Assembly (NCBI RefSeq): GCF_002157505.1
Contig: NZ_NFSC01000028.1
Span: 393,358 to 457,357, forward strand
Length of the DNA stretch: 64,000 nucleotides
Origin: Arthrobacter agilis
GTDB taxonomy: Bacteria; Actinomycetota; Actinomycetes; Actinomycetales; Micrococcaceae
Direction of reading: 5' to 3'
Positions 54,002 to 63,914 of this stretch are shown here, in pieces. The notes beneath the pieces are model-generated. The model worked only from the letters and a program-made list of their open reading frames with translations, was not told the origin of the DNA and made no database searches. Made by a program: the position numbers and the translations under genes. Within the stretch, counting starts at the first letter, position 1. Every line of letters starts with the position of its first letter.

Positions 54002-54688
54002 TCAGTTCTCCAGCACGGCGCCACGCGGCCAGGTCGAATGCTGGCTGGGGTGCTCGGGCCAGGGGGTCGTCGCGGGGCGGAGCTCGGCGAAGCCGGTCTC
54101 CCGTGCCACGCGTGCTGCGAGGATCGCGGCGACGGCGGAGGGGCTGTGGATGCGGCCTTCCAGCACGGCGACCACCGCGGCGTCGAGGTCCACCCACATC
54201 AGCTCGATCTCGGCTTCCTCGTGCGTGCGCGTGTGCCGTTCGACCTCCGGGACGTCCCCGATCCCCCGCGCCAGGTACACGCGCAGGGCCTCCGAGGATG
54301 AGCCGGGCGACAGGAACATGTCGACGAGCACGTCCCACTGCCGCGCTGTGAGGTCGGCCTCCTCCGCGAGTTCACGCGCAGCGGCATCGACGAAGTCCTC
54401 GCCCTCCTCGTCGAGAAGACCTGCGGGGATCTCCCAGAGCGCCATCCGCACCGGGTGCCGGTACTGGCGCAGGATGAGCACCTGTCCTTCGTCGTTCAGC
54501 ACCAGCACGGCGACGGCGCCCGGGTGCCGGATGAAGTCGCGCGTGATGGCCTCGCCGTCGCCCGTGAGGGTGAACTCCTCGCTGACGACGTCCCACACCC
54601 GCCCCTCGTAGACCGTGCTGGTCCCGAGGAGCCGGCGCGGGCTCTGCTCGTCGCTGAACGTGGCGTCGTCGCTGCCGGCCGGCTGCAC
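54002..54688 (-). CDS. ADP-ribose pyrophosphatase-type Nudix hydrolase
   Basis: Hydrolyses ADP-ribose or related nucleoside diphosphate sugars. It is 228 aa. The Nudix box is in [24 protein letters not shown] near residue 96, preceded by [20 protein letters not shown], which is characteristic of the ADP-ribose clade. It corresponds to Rv1700 by order. The GTG start lies 2 bp after the pyrG stop, so translation is coupled. Confidence 0.9.
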   Translation of the reverse strand: MQPAGSDDATFSDEQSPRRLLGTSTVYEGRVWDVVSEEFTLTGDGEAITRDFIRHPGAVAVLVLNDEGQVLILRQYRHPVRMALWEIPAGLLDEEGEDFVDAAARELAEEADLTARQWDVLVDMFLSPGSSSEALRVYLARGIGDVPEVERHTRTHEEAEIELMWVDLDAAVVAVLEGRIHSPSAVAAILAARVARETGFAELRPATTPWPEHPSQHSTWPRGAVLEN

Positions 54689-54690
54689 GG

Positions 54691-56391
54691 TCAGGCCTTC
54701 GCGCCGCGGAGCTCGAGTGCCGCCTTGACCAGACCCGCGAACAGCGGGTGCGGCCGTGTCGGGCGCGAGCTCAGTTCGGGGTGGGCCTGCGTCGAGACGT
54801 AGTAGGGGTGCACGTCCTTCGGCAGCTCCGCGAACTCCACGAGATTGCCGTCCGTCGTCGTGCCGGAGAACACGAGGCCAGCATCGGCGATCTGCTCGCG
54901 GTACTCGTTGTTCACCTCGTAGCGGTGGCGGTGGCGCTCGAAGACCGTGGTCTTGCCATAGGTCCCGGCGACGACCGAGCCTTCCTGGAGCTTCGCTTCC
55001 CAGCGGCCGAGGCGCATGGTTCCGCCCATGTCTCCCTCACCGGCGACGATGTGGAGCTGCTCGGCCATGGTCGCGATGACGGGGTACTGGGTGTCGGGCT
55101 CGAACTCGCTCGAGGAGGCGCCCTCCAATCCGACGACGTTCCGGGCGTACTCGATGACCATGCACTGCAGTCCGAGGCAGAGCCCGAGGGTGGGGATCCT
55201 GTTCTCGCGGGCATAGGTCAGCGCGCCGAGCTTGCCCTCGAGGCCGCGGATACCGAACCCGCCCGGGATGCAGACAGCGTCGACGCCCTCGAGGGCCTTC
55301 TTCGCGCCCTCGGGGGTCTGGCACTCGTCGGAGGGGACCCACTTGATGGTGACCTTCGCCTTGTTGGCGAAGCCGCCTGCCCGCAGGGCCTCGGTCACCG
55401 ACAGGTACGCGTCGGGCAGGTCGATGTATTTGCCGACCAGCGCGACTTCCACCTGGTGCTTCGGGTTGTGGACCGCTTCGAGGAGCTTGTTCCACTTGGT
55501 CCAGTTGACGTCCTTGAACTTCAGGTCGAGTGCCTGGACGATGTACGCGTCGAGGCCCTGGGCGTGCAGCGTCTTCGGGATGTCGTAGATGCTGGGCGCG
55601 TCCGCGGCGTTCACGACGGCGTCGAGGTCGACGTCGCACATGCGGCCGATCTTCTCCCGCATCGCTGCGGGAACCTCGCGGTCGGAGCGGATCACGATGG
55701 CGTCCGGCTGGATGCCGATGGACCGCAGCATGGCGACGGAGTGCTGCGTGGGCTTGGTCTTGAGCTCCTGCGAGGGGCCGATGTACGGGACCAGCGAGAC
55801 GTGCAGGAAGAAGACGTTGTTCCGGCCGACGTCCTGCCGGACCTGGCGGGCCGCTTCGAGGAAGGGCTGCGACTCGATGTCGCCGACCGTTCCACCGATC
55901 TCCGTGATGATGACGTCGGGGGTCTTCTTCCCCGGTACCGCGTCGGCCGGCAGGCGCATGCGGCGCTTGATCTCGTCCGTGATGTGGGGGATGACCTGGA
56001 CGGTGTCGCCGAGGTACTCGCCGCGGCGTTCCTTCGCGATGACGGTCGAGTAGACCTGGCCCGTCGTGACGTTCGCCGATCCGTCGAGGTTCTCGTCGAG
56101 GAACCTCTCGTAATGGCCGATGTCGAGGTCGGTCTCGGCGCCGTCGTCCGTGACGAACACCTCGCCGTGCTGGAAGGGGTTCATCGTGCCGGGATCGACG
56201 TTGAGGTAGGGATCAAGCTTCTGCATCGTCACGGAGAGGCCGCGTGCCCTCAGGAGGTGACCCAGGCTGGATGCCGTCAGTCCCTTGCCGAGTGAGGAGG
56301 CCACGCCGCCAGTCACGAAGATGTGCTTGGTCGTTGCGGATTTCAGGAACCGGGAGTTTATTTGCTGCGCCACGGAATTCAAGCCTATCAC
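54691..56391 (-). CDS. pyrG: CTP synthase
   Basis: Makes CTP from UTP with glutamine as nitrogen donor. It is 566 aa. The N-terminal synthase domain starts [24 protein letters not shown] (P-loop). [33 protein letters not shown] is a family block. The class I amidase domain has the nucleophile cysteine in [10 protein letters not shown] and HPE near the end. The GTG start overlaps the recN stop as GTGA; a second GTG six codons later is an alternative. Confidence 0.96.
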   Translation of the reverse strand: MIGLNSVAQQINSRFLKSATTKHIFVTGGVASSLGKGLTASSLGHLLRARGLSVTMQKLDPYLNVDPGTMNPFQHGEVFVTDDGAETDLDIGHYERFLDENLDGSANVTTGQVYSTVIAKERRGEYLGDTVQVIPHITDEIKRRMRLPADAVPGKKTPDVIITEIGGTVGDIESQPFLEAARQVRQDVGRNNVFFLHVSLVPYIGPSQELKTKPTQHSVAMLRSIGIQPDAIVIRSDREVPAAMREKIGRMCDVDLDAVVNAADAPSIYDIPKTLHAQGLDAYIVQALDLKFKDVNWTKWNKLLEAVHNPKHQVEVALVGKYIDLPDAYLSVTEALRAGGFANKAKVTIKWVPSDECQTPEGAKKALEGVDAVCIPGGFGIRGLEGKLGALTYARENRIPTLGLCLGLQCMVIEYARNVVGLEGASSSEFEPDTQYPVIATMAEQLHIVAGEGDMGGTMRLGRWEAKLQEGSVVAGTYGKTTVFERHRHRYEVNNEYREQIADAGLVFSGTTTDGNLVEFAELPKDVHPYYVSTQAHPELSSRPTRPHPLFAGLVKAALELRGAKA

Positions 56392-58115
56392 CGAGCGAAG
56401 GTGCGGGCCGCATCAGCGAGGAGTTCCTCGGCGTGTGCGCGTGCCGAGGCGGAGTCCTCCTGGCCCGCGAGCATCCTCGCCAGCTCCCTCACGCGCTCCT
56501 CGTCGGGCAGCACCTCGACGTCGCTGGCGGTGACGCCCCCGCCCTCGCCGTCCCGGGAGACGTTCTTCGTGACCCGGATGTGCCGTGCGGCGAAGGCCGC
56601 GACCTGGGGCAGGTGTGTCACCACGATCACCTGGACGTGCTCTGCGAGCATGGCGAGCCGCCGGCCGATCTCGACGGCGGCCTTGCCTCCAACGCCTGCG
56701 TCGACCTCGTCGAAGACGAAGGTGGGCACGGGGTCGACGGCGGCGAGGACGACTTCGATGGCGAGCATCACGCGGGAGAGCTCTCCGCCGGAGGCTCCCT
56801 TGCCGAGGGCGCGCGGCGCCGACCCGGGATGCGGCTGGAGTGTGAAGGCGATGTCGTCGGCGCCGTGGGCCGTCAGTGATTCCGCCGGGGTGACGTCGAT
56901 CAGCAGCTGGGCGTCCGGCATCGCGAGGGCGGTGAGCTCGTCACTGACCTTCGCGGCGAGGCTTTCGGCTGCGGTGCGGCGCAGGGCGGACAGGCCGTCC
57001 GCGAACTCGTGCACCTGGCGGTCGAGGTCGGCGATGACGTCGTCGAGCTCCTCCACGCGGGAGGAGTCACTGCTGAGTTCGAGCAGGCGCTTGATGGCGT
57101 CCTCCTGCCAGGCCAGCACCTCGTCGATCGTGGGAGCGTACTTCCGTACGAGGACGGAGAGCGCCGCACGCCGCGATTCGACTTCCTCGAGCCGGCCCGC
57201 GCCCTCGCTGTCGAGTGCGGTGCCGTACCCCGCCAGTTCGGCCGAGATGTCGGCCAGGAGGTAACCGACCTCGGCGAGCCGTTCGGCCAGCGTGCCCAGG
57301 TCCGCGTCGTGCTCGGCGACGGCCTCGAGCTGCCGTTTCGCCTCGTCGACCAGAGACACGGCGTCGGCACTGGCTCCGATGTCCTCGGAGACGAGCGCCT
57401 GATGGGCCACGAGGGCAGCTGTGCGGAGTTCCTCGAGGTTGCCGAGCCGCATCGACTCCGCCTTCAGCGCCACGTCCTCCCCGGGCTGCGGGTCGAGATC
57501 CCCGATCTCGGTCAGCGCGGCTTCGAGGCCCTCGGCCTCACGCAGCCGTTCGCGGGCTTCGCTGCGCAGACGGTCGCGCTCGGCGAGGGCGTCGCGCCAC
57601 TGGCGGAACGCATCCCCGTAGGCCCGGAGGGCTTCCTCGACGGGCTTGCCGCCGAACTTGTCGAGTGCCTGCCGCTGCGCCGGGGCGCCTTTCAGCCGCA
57701 ACTGGTCCGACTGGCCGTGCACGACGACGAGTTCGTCCCCCAGCTCGGCCAGGACACCGACGGGCGCGGCCCGGCCGCCCACGTAGGCGCGGCTTCGTCC
57801 CTCGCTCGTCACGGTCCGCGCGAGGATCAGTTCGGCGACGCCGTCGTACTCCTCCATCACGGCCCCCGCCTCCGCGGCACGGATCGCAGCCGGACTGTTC
57901 GGGTCCAGCCGGAGAACGGCCTCCGCCGACGCGGACTTGGCGTTGAGGCGGACGGCGCCGGCGTCGGAGCGGGCACCGCGCAGGAGCCCGAGCGCCGTGA
58001 TGACCATGGTCTTGCCCGCGCCCGTCTCGCCGGTCACGACGGTCAGGCCGGGGCCGAGGTTGAGCGTGGCGTCGGTGATCACACCGAGGTCGCGGATGCG
58101 CATCTCCTCGATCAT
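56388..58115 (-). CDS. recN: DNA repair protein RecN
   Basis: SMC-like ATPase acting early in double-strand break repair. It is 575 aa. [13 protein letters not shown] begins the protein and GETGAGKT at 29-36 is the Walker A site. A central coiled coil (about 150-370) is visible as Glu/Arg/Leu-rich heptads ([19 protein letters not shown]). The signature [15 protein letters not shown] and Walker [14 protein letters not shown] close the ATPase. The ATG at 58,115 overlaps the nadK stop as ATGA; the frame is open upstream but would overlap nadK. Confidence 0.95.
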   Translation of the reverse strand: MIEEMRIRDLGVITDATLNLGPGLTVVTGETGAGKTMVITALGLLRGARSDAGAVRLNAKSASAEAVLRLDPNSPAAIRAAEAGAVMEEYDGVAELILARTVTSEGRSRAYVGGRAAPVGVLAELGDELVVVHGQSDQLRLKGAPAQRQALDKFGGKPVEEALRAYGDAFRQWRDALAERDRLRSEARERLREAEGLEAALTEIGDLDPQPGEDVALKAESMRLGNLEELRTAALVAHQALVSEDIGASADAVSLVDEAKRQLEAVAEHDADLGTLAERLAEVGYLLADISAELAGYGTALDSEGAGRLEEVESRRAALSVLVRKYAPTIDEVLAWQEDAIKRLLELSSDSSRVEELDDVIADLDRQVHEFADGLSALRRTAAESLAAKVSDELTALAMPDAQLLIDVTPAESLTAHGADDIAFTLQPHPGSAPRALGKGASGGELSRVMLAIEVVLAAVDPVPTFVFDEVDAGVGGKAAVEIGRRLAMLAEHVQVIVVTHLPQVAAFAARHIRVTKNVSRDGEGGGVTASDVEVLPDEERVRELARMLAGQEDSASARAHAEELLADAARTFAR

Positions 58116-59038
58116 CGCGACCCGTCCTGGTGCTTCACGGGGCCGCGCCACCCCTGGATCGGAAGCTCGAACTTGCGGACGAGGCGCTCCGAGAACGGTG
58201 TCTGGTGCGTGCGGGCGAGGCGCACGGGGTGCTCCGAGCGCCGCACTTCGACCCGGGCTCCGGGCGGGAGGTCGATGCTCCGTCGTCCGTCGCACCAGAG
58301 CACTCCCGCGGCCTCGGTGCGGGTCAGGAGTTCCACGGCGAGCACCGACGTAGGTGCCACGACCAGGGGCTTCGCGAACAGCGCGTGGGCGCTGATCGGG
58401 ACCATGAGCAGCGCCTCCACCTCCGGCCACACGATGGGGCCGCTGGCGGAAAAGGCATAGGCGGTGGAACCGGTCGGAGTGGCGAGGACGACGCCGTCGC
58501 AGCCGAAGGAGCTCACGGGACGCCCGTCCACCTCCATGACCACCTCGATCATGCGCTCACGGTTCGCCTTCTCGATGGCCGCTTCGTTGAGGGCCCAGCT
58601 CTGGCCGAGCAGGGTGTCACCCTGCCAGACGAGGACCTCGATGGTGGTCCGCTCCTCCACGGTGTAGCTGCGGTCGGCCACCCAGCGCACCGTCTCCTCG
58701 AGGTCGGCCCGCTCGCTCTCGGCCAGGAACCCCACGTGTCCGAGGTTGACGCCGAGCAGGGGGATCTCCGCCTCCCGCACGAGCTCCGCCGCACGGAGGA
58801 TGGTGCCGTCACCGCCGAGGACCATGACGAGTTCGACGTCGCCGAAGTCGACGCCGTCGCCCAGCGCTTCGGCAGGAGCAGCGAGGGCGCCGTACTCGCC
58901 CTGGATGTCGGCGAGTTCCTCGGGACGCATGACCGGCTGGAGTCCGAGGTCGTGGAGGCGTGTGCACGCTTCCTGCGCCGCCACCATCGCGTTCCTTCGG
59001 CCGGTGTGCGCGAGCACCAGAATTCTTCTACTCATCAA
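58112..59038 (-). CDS. nadK: NAD kinase
   Basis: Phosphorylates NAD+ to NADP+ with ATP or polyphosphate. It is 308 aa. The GGDGT motif is at residues 75-79, with LGVNLGHVGFLAE after it, NEAAIEKANRERMIEV in the middle, and DGVVLATPTGSTAYAFSASGPIV as the NAD-binding block. It overlaps tlyA by 11 bp and recN by 4 bp. The tlyA-nadK-recN order is conserved across actinobacteria. Confidence 0.95.
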   Translation of the reverse strand: MMSRRILVLAHTGRRNAMVAAQEACTRLHDLGLQPVMRPEELADIQGEYGALAAPAEALGDGVDFGDVELVMVLGGDGTILRAAELVREAEIPLLGVNLGHVGFLAESERADLEETVRWVADRSYTVEERTTIEVLVWQGDTLLGQSWALNEAAIEKANRERMIEVVMEVDGRPVSSFGCDGVVLATPTGSTAYAFSASGPIVWPEVEALLMVPISAHALFAKPLVVAPTSVLAVELLTRTEAAGVLWCDGRRSIDLPPGARVEVRRSEHPVRLARTHQTPFSERLVRKFELPIQGWRGPVKHQDGSR

Positions 59039-59879
59039 GCTCCGTCTGATTGGTCGGGCGGGGCGGTGGCGGAAAGAGGGCTCCCTGGGCGAGTGCCTGG
59101 TCCGCCAACCGGTCCAGCTCCCCTTCGATCCTAGGCATCAATCCCCCGCTCGGCACCTTTATCCACACGAAGTACTCCAGGTTGCCGTCCTGGCCCGGCA
59201 ATTCGCTCTGCGCGACCCCGGCGATATCAAGCCCGCACTCGAGCGCACTGCGCAGCACTCCTGCCACAGCCCTGTGGCGGGCCTCGGGGGACGTGACGAC
59301 GCCGAGCCGGTTCAGCCCGCTGCGCCCGACCTCGAACTGGGGCTTCACCATGAGGACCAGCTCGCCGCCGGCCCGCGTCGCGCGGGCCAGGGCTTCCATG
59401 ACCAGACGGAGCGAGATGAAGGACAGGTCCGCGACGGTCAGCTGCACCTGCCCCCCGATGTCGGCAGGGTCGAGGTGGCGGACGTTCATGCCCTCGAAGA
59501 CCTGGACGCGCGGGTCGTCGCGCAACTGCTGCACGAGCTGGCCGTGCCCGACATCGACCGCCGCGACTTCGCGCGCTCCCCGCCGCAGGAGGACGTCCGT
59601 GAACCCTCCGGTCGAGGCGCCCGCGTCGAGGCATCGCTTGGCCGTCGGATCCACAGCCGGGAAGGCACGGAGGGCGCCGTCGAGCTTGGTGCCGGCCCGG
59701 CTGACGTACTCCTCACCGCGCTCCTCGACGTCGAGGCGGTCGGCCGGGAGGATCGGCGCGGAGGCCTTCCTCGCCACGGCGCCATCTTTCAGGATCCGGC
59801 CGGCCGCGATCAGCTGAGCCGCATGGGAGCGGGACCGTGCGAGCCCGCGGGTGACGAGCTCCTGGTCAAGGCGCGCCAT
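59028..59879 (-). CDS. tlyA: TlyA-family rRNA 2'-O-methyltransferase
   Basis: In mycobacteria TlyA methylates 16S C1409 and 23S C1920, and its loss gives capreomycin resistance (established). Here an S4 domain (about 1-60: RLDQELVTRGLARSRSHAAQLI) precedes an FtsJ-like methyltransferase with DAGASTGGFTD at 85-95, VDVGHGQL and VKPQFEVG. It is 283 aa. The start overlaps the small Rv1693-like gene by 14 bp and its end overlaps nadK by 11 bp. Confidence 0.94.
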   Translation of the reverse strand: MARLDQELVTRGLARSRSHAAQLIAAGRILKDGAVARKASAPILPADRLDVEERGEEYVSRAGTKLDGALRAFPAVDPTAKRCLDAGASTGGFTDVLLRRGAREVAAVDVGHGQLVQQLRDDPRVQVFEGMNVRHLDPADIGGQVQLTVADLSFISLRLVMEALARATRAGGELVLMVKPQFEVGRSGLNRLGVVTSPEARHRAVAGVLRSALECGLDIAGVAQSELPGQDGNLEYFVWIKVPSGGLMPRIEGELDRLADQALAQGALFPPPPRPTNQTELDE

Positions 59880-60078
59880 GGGCTCCCGCCTGGCGGAGTC
59901 TTTGTTCGGGGTTCAGCTCGCTGCTCAGCCGGGCATGGAGGTCGAGGTACACGTCGACGTGCTCCGGAACGGGCACGTCGTCCAGCCCGTCGAGCACGGC
60001 CACGATCCGGTCGATCTGCGTGTCGCCGGTCAGCGAACGCAGGCCGCCGTCGTCCCCGCTACCCATGTCGTCGTCCAT
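59866..60078 (-). CDS. Small hypothetical protein (Rv1693-like position)
   Basis: A 70-aa acidic protein, function unknown. An acidic, Gly-rich N-terminus (MDDDMGSGDDGG) leads to a helix with TQIDRIVAVLDGLDDVPVPEHVDVYLDLHARL, a pattern found in the tiny protein encoded just upstream of tlyA in many actinobacteria. GGAAGGG precedes the ATG. It overlaps tlyA by 14 bp and follows the HAD phosphatase gene by 46 bp. Overlap on the same strand and conserved location argue that it is real. Confidence 0.75.
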   Translation of the reverse strand: MDDDMGSGDDGGLRSLTGDTQIDRIVAVLDGLDDVPVPEHVDVYLDLHARLSSELNPEQRLRQAGAHGAP

Positions 60079-60124
60079 CAGTCACCCTTCCGTGCCCCAC
60101 GAAGCTGTCGTTCCTGCCTCCAGC

Positions 60125-61114
60125 CTAGCGATCCGTCGTGAATCGAATCTCCGGCAGAGCCGCCGGCGCCTTCTCGGGGTGGACAGCCCACCACGCCGCG
60201 CACGCGGCACGCCAGCTGTCGAGGTCGTCCTCGCGCCCGCTGATGGTCACCGTCGTCTCGGTCGCCTGGGCCGCGGCCCCGCCGCAGCCGTACGAGCCGT
60301 CGTCGTACGACACCGCCGGGTACTCCTCGTACAGCTCTGCGAGGGAACCGATCAGGTAGTCCGGGCGCTCGTCGACCCGCGCCACCAGGGCGGTGCGGAC
60401 CGAGTCCACGCCTGTGAGGACGAGTGCCGTGGCCATCCCCGCGCGGTTCCCGCCCAGGATGTCGGTGTCGAGGCGGTCCCCCACCACCAGCGCGCGGTCG
60501 ACGCCGGAATGGCGGGCCGCTGTCTCGAAGAGGGCGGCCTCGGGCTTCCCGGCGACCGCCGGCGACTTCGCCGTGGCAGCGGCGACCGCCGCCACCAGGG
60601 TGCCGTTCCCCGGCGCGATGCCCCGCTCCTGCGGAATGGACATGTCCGTGTTGGTGGCAACCCAGACCGCGCCTGCAGCGACCGCGTAGGCCGCCTCGGC
60701 AAGGTCCTTCCATCCCAGCCCGGGAGCAAACCCCTGGATGACGGCATCCGGCTGGTCGTCGGCCGAAGCGACGACGACGAGGCCCTGCGCCCTGACGGCG
60801 TCAGCGAGGGTCTCGCTCCCGACGACGAGCACCGTCGACCCCGCGGCCACCCTGCCGGCCAGCAGTTCCGCGCCGGCAAGGGCCGAACCGAAGACCTGCT
60901 CCGCGCTGGCAGGAGCTCCCAGTTCCCGGAGATGGGCTGCCACCTGCTCGGACGAGCGGGACGCGTTATTGGTCACGTACGCGAGGCTCTTGCCCTCCCC
61001 GGCGAGCTGCTCGAGGGCTGCGGTAGCCCCCGGGATGGCGTGCGGGCCGGCGTAGACGACGCCGTCGAGGTCGGCGAGCACGCCGTCGTATCCGTCGATG
61101 AGGCGCTCAGTCAT
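60125..61114 (-). CDS. HAD-superfamily class IIA phosphatase (Rv1692-like)
   Basis: Sugar- or glycerol-phosphate phosphatase of the NagD-like group. It is 329 aa. The nucleophile and acid aspartates are Asp15 and Asp17 in LADLDGVVYAG. The threonine motif is YVTNNASRS, and the last metal motif is VVGDRLDTDILGGNRAGM. The M. tuberculosis homologue at this place (Rv1692) is a glycerol 3-phosphate phosphatase. About 65 C-terminal residues (with SGREDDLDSWRAACAAWWAVHP) form an extra domain typical of the actinobacterial group. The ATG at 61,114 overlaps the TPR gene by 8 bp. Confidence 0.88.
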   Translation of the reverse strand: MTERLIDGYDGVLADLDGVVYAGPHAIPGATAALEQLAGEGKSLAYVTNNASRSSEQVAAHLRELGAPASAEQVFGSALAGAELLAGRVAAGSTVLVVGSETLADAVRAQGLVVVASADDQPDAVIQGFAPGLGWKDLAEAAYAVAAGAVWVATNTDMSIPQERGIAPGNGTLVAAVAAATAKSPAVAGKPEAALFETAARHSGVDRALVVGDRLDTDILGGNRAGMATALVLTGVDSVRTALVARVDERPDYLIGSLAELYEEYPAVSYDDGSYGCGGAAAQATETTVTISGREDDLDSWRAACAAWWAVHPEKAPAALPEIRFTTDR

Positions 61115-63392
61115 CGACGGCGTCGTCCTGGCTCGCCCCGGCCTTGCCGGCCCTATCGCGCGTATCGGCTCCATCGCCAGCAGCGTCGCCTGCCTGCTCG
61201 CCGGTGCCGGCATCGTGACCCGCTGGGCTCGATCCTGCTTCCGAGAACTCGACGGCCGGGCCGGCCGAGGGCCGGCGTCCGTCCGCTGATCCGTCGTCAC
61301 CCGATGGCGCGATGTCCGCCGCACCCGACTCGTCCATGCTGAAGAGCATCTCCGTCTGGAGGGACTGGACCGGGTGGGCGGTCTCCCCGACGGGCACGGC
61401 GTCGGCCGGTACTGCCTCGGCTTCGCCGTCGTCCGTCTCGCCGCTGTCCGTCTCGCTTCCTTCGGCGTCGTCGACTGGGCCGCCTGCAGCCTCGGGTTCC
61501 GCCGTCCCGGTGCTGACCGCGCGACGCGGGTCTGCACCCGCGTCTGCGTCCCCGTCAGGGTCAGGCAGACTTTCAGGCGTTTCGTCCGGGGCACTGTCCG
61601 GGTCGGCGGCATCACTGGTGTCCCTTGCTTTTCCACCCTGTGCGGAAGCGTCGCCATCCTCCGCGGAGACATCGTCGGCAGGATCTGCCGCCGGAGCGGC
61701 AGCGGCCCTTCCTAGCACGTCACCGACCTTGGGCACCGGCATGGGAGCAGGCTCGTCGTCCTCCCCGAGGTCGACGATGTCGGGCTCGAGGTCGTCGTCG
61801 AGCCCGAGGGCTTTCTCTGCGACGCCTGCCTGACGACGCCACTTACCCGACTCGTCGGAGCGTCCGACAGCATCGAGTGCATCCGCGTAAGCGCGGAACA
61901 GCCGGGGGCTGAAGGAGAAGGCCCGGTGAAGGTCCAGTTGCGGGATCTCGAGCGCGGCGACAGCAGCGTCCAGCTGACCGAGATCGGCCCGTGCGCCGGA
62001 GACCACCATGGCGAGCTCGGCCTTGCCGGCAGCATCGAGCGACTCCGCTTCCTCACTCCGCGCAAGATCCAGTGCCCTGTCGGGACGGCCGAGGCCTCGC
62101 TCGCAGTCGGCCATGACCGGCAAATGGACGTTCGATCCGCTGATCCTCCGGAAGGTCCGGAATTCCCGCAGGGCTTCGCCGTAGTGGCCGGCGGCATACG
62201 CCGTCAGGCCTACGGCTTCACGGACTGCAGCCAGGCGTCCACCGCGACGGCTCGCGGCGAGGGCGTGCTGGAAGGCAAGTTCAGGCTCGAAGTCGATGAG
62301 CCGCCCCGCCATCACCAGGTGCTTCGCGACCCACTCGGCACTGCGTTCCTCGAGGTTACGCACCTGAGCGCGGGTCACCCGATCGAGTTCATCACCCTTG
62401 ACGTCCGCATCGATCTCGGGAGACCGCTCGCGATCCGGCCTGTTGGCGCTGCGGAGGTCACGCGCGTTGTGAGGGCGCGGCCCTGCGGACACTGCATCGT
62501 CCGGCCGGGTTCCGCGGCGCCGATCATCATTGCGACGCTCGGCGCTGCCACCACGGTCCTGGCGATCTGCAGGGCGACGGAAGGAACCGCTCCGCTCAGG
62601 CGAGCGACGTTCACTACCCGGGCGCCCTTCGTCCGATGCTGAGCGCGACTGCCAGGGACGCTCGCGGCTTTCGCCGGTGCGACTGGTCGGCGCTCCACGG
62701 CCCGCAAAACGGGACTGCTTGTCGGCGGAAGCTCCTGATGCAGAACCCCCACGGGAAGCTGTACCACGTAGCTGCGCACCCCTGCCGCCCTCGGGCGCCC
62801 TGCTCGGACGGTCCGATGACCGCTCTCCGGATCGACCGGCACCCGATCCCGCGCGCTCATTGCGGCCCTCGCTGCGCCGCTGCCCGCCCTGATCATCTCG
62901 TCCGTAACCCGGACGACCACCCTGACCGCTCTGGCCATCCCGACCATAAGCCGGACGATCGCGCTGACCACCCTGACCGCTCTGGCCATCCCGACCATAG
63001 GATCCGCCTGCACGGTCCGCGCCTCGAGGATCAGACTGGCCCTTCCAGGCCGGACGTCCGCCTGCGGGCCGCCCCCCGCTGCTCGTTCCGCGGAAACCGC
63101 CCTCCGAGCGGGGGCCGCGGCGTTCATCGTTGGACGTCGCACGCTCTCCGCCCGGGCGGCTACCCGTCGCATTGCCCCGCTCCGACCCGGTTCGTCCGGG
63201 CTCCCTGCGGTCACGGGAATGATCATTGCTGGAACTACGGGGTGACGACGACCGTGCTCCCGCTTTGCCGGCTTTCGACCCCCATGAATGACGACGACCT
63301 GACTGCTCGGATCCTCCCTGACGGCCGCCGGTTCCATCTCCCGCCCGGCGGGACTCCCCGTCTCGTCCAGCGGTGTGCTCCTGCTCAGCCAT
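61107..63392 (-). CDS. TPR-like protein flanked by a basic Arg/Gly tail and an acidic tail (Rv1691-like position)
   Basis: A 761-aa protein in three parts. Residues 1 to about 330 are Arg/Gly/Ser-rich and strongly basic, with repeats such as YGRDGQSGQGG. About 335-530 is helical with TPR-like pairs (LAFQHALAASRRGGRLAAVREAVGLTAYAAGHYGEALREFRTF). About 531-761 is acidic, Asp/Glu/Ala-rich and apparently disordered. Only the core resembles the smaller Rv1691 protein. The ATG at 63,392 has AGAGGA about 11 bases upstream. It is the first gene of the unit running to the Nudix gene. Function is unknown; an RNA- or ribosome-associated role is a guess from the RG-rich tail. Confidence 0.82.
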   Translation of the reverse strand: MAEQEHTAGRDGESRRAGDGTGGRQGGSEQSGRRHSWGSKAGKAGARSSSPRSSSNDHSRDRREPGRTGSERGNATGSRPGGERATSNDERRGPRSEGGFRGTSSGGRPAGGRPAWKGQSDPRGADRAGGSYGRDGQSGQGGQRDRPAYGRDGQSGQGGRPGYGRDDQGGQRRSEGRNERAGSGAGRSGERSSDRPSRAPEGGRGAQLRGTASRGGSASGASADKQSRFAGRGAPTSRTGESRERPWQSRSASDEGRPGSERRSPERSGSFRRPADRQDRGGSAERRNDDRRRGTRPDDAVSAGPRPHNARDLRSANRPDRERSPEIDADVKGDELDRVTRAQVRNLEERSAEWVAKHLVMAGRLIDFEPELAFQHALAASRRGGRLAAVREAVGLTAYAAGHYGEALREFRTFRRISGSNVHLPVMADCERGLGRPDRALDLARSEEAESLDAAGKAELAMVVSGARADLGQLDAAVAALEIPQLDLHRAFSFSPRLFRAYADALDAVGRSDESGKWRRQAGVAEKALGLDDDLEPDIVDLGEDDEPAPMPVPKVGDVLGRAAAAPAADPADDVSAEDGDASAQGGKARDTSDAADPDSAPDETPESLPDPDGDADAGADPRRAVSTGTAEPEAAGGPVDDAEGSETDSGETDDGEAEAVPADAVPVGETAHPVQSLQTEMLFSMDESGAADIAPSGDDGSADGRRPSAGPAVEFSEAGSSPAGHDAGTGEQAGDAAGDGADTRDRAGKAGASQDDAVDD

Positions 63393-63750
63393 GGCAGCGG
63401 GGTCCTCTCATCAGGTGCCGGCACTTCTCTGCCGGCGGATCTCTATTTTGCTGTGGGTCCTACCTATCTATGGAACCACGAAGCATCGCCGGCGACTTCA
63501 TCGACCTCCGCGCCCAGCACAGATGTGATGGAGCCCTCGGAGCCTTACCCTAGGCGCGCCCAACGGTGGCGCTCTTGCGTGCATCATTCGCCCTGCGAAG
63601 GCCGGGCCCCAGACGGACGCGTGGCGGCGAACGAGTGCGGGGCGGGCTTGTGTGCGCGGGGTCAGCGGGCTGCTGTTAGTCGACCGGGGCCGGCCACGGC
63701 CGGCGGGGCCTGGCGTACGTGTGGTGCGCTGGTGGGGTGTGGGTTAAGTG
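63393..63750. other. Intergenic region between TPR operon and rRNA terminator
   Basis: No gene is supported. On the minus strand it should contain the promoter of the TPR-to-Nudix unit, but no confident -35/-10 pair was found. A 7-bp stem hairpin (gccggca/tgccggc, 63,417-63,436) lies in the presumed leader, 25 bp upstream of the TPR start. The stretch 63,560-63,750 is GC-rich with short palindromes only. Confidence 0.5.
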
Positions 63751-63786
63751 GGGAAGGCCCCGCACCTGGTGGTGCGGGGCCTTCCC
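63751..63786 (-). terminator. rRNA operon terminator
   Basis: A perfect 16-bp stem (gggaaggccccgcacc / ggtgcggggccttccc) with a 4-base loop begins 10 bp downstream of the 5S rRNA on the minus strand. It is followed by CACTTAACC. Strong GC hairpins of this kind are usual at the end of rrn operons. Confidence 0.85.
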
Positions 63787-63795
63787 GTAATGGTT

Positions 63796-63914
63796 GTCCG
63801 GCGGTGTCCTACTCTCCCACACTCTCTCGGGTGCAGTACCATCGGCGCTGTGGGTCTTAGCTTCCGGGTTCGGAATGGGACCGGGCGTTTCCCCCACGCT
63901 ATGACCGCCGTAAC
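63796..63914 (-). rRNA. rrf: 5S ribosomal RNA
   Basis: Reading the minus strand gives GTTACGGCGGTCATAGCGTG at the 5' end, the conserved internal GGTCCCATTCCGAACCCGG, and a 3' end GGACACCGCCGGAC that pairs with the 5' end. The length is about 119 nt. The ends are set by helix I pairing and could be off by 1-3 bases. 23S and 16S should lie to the right, outside the window. Confidence 0.95.
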
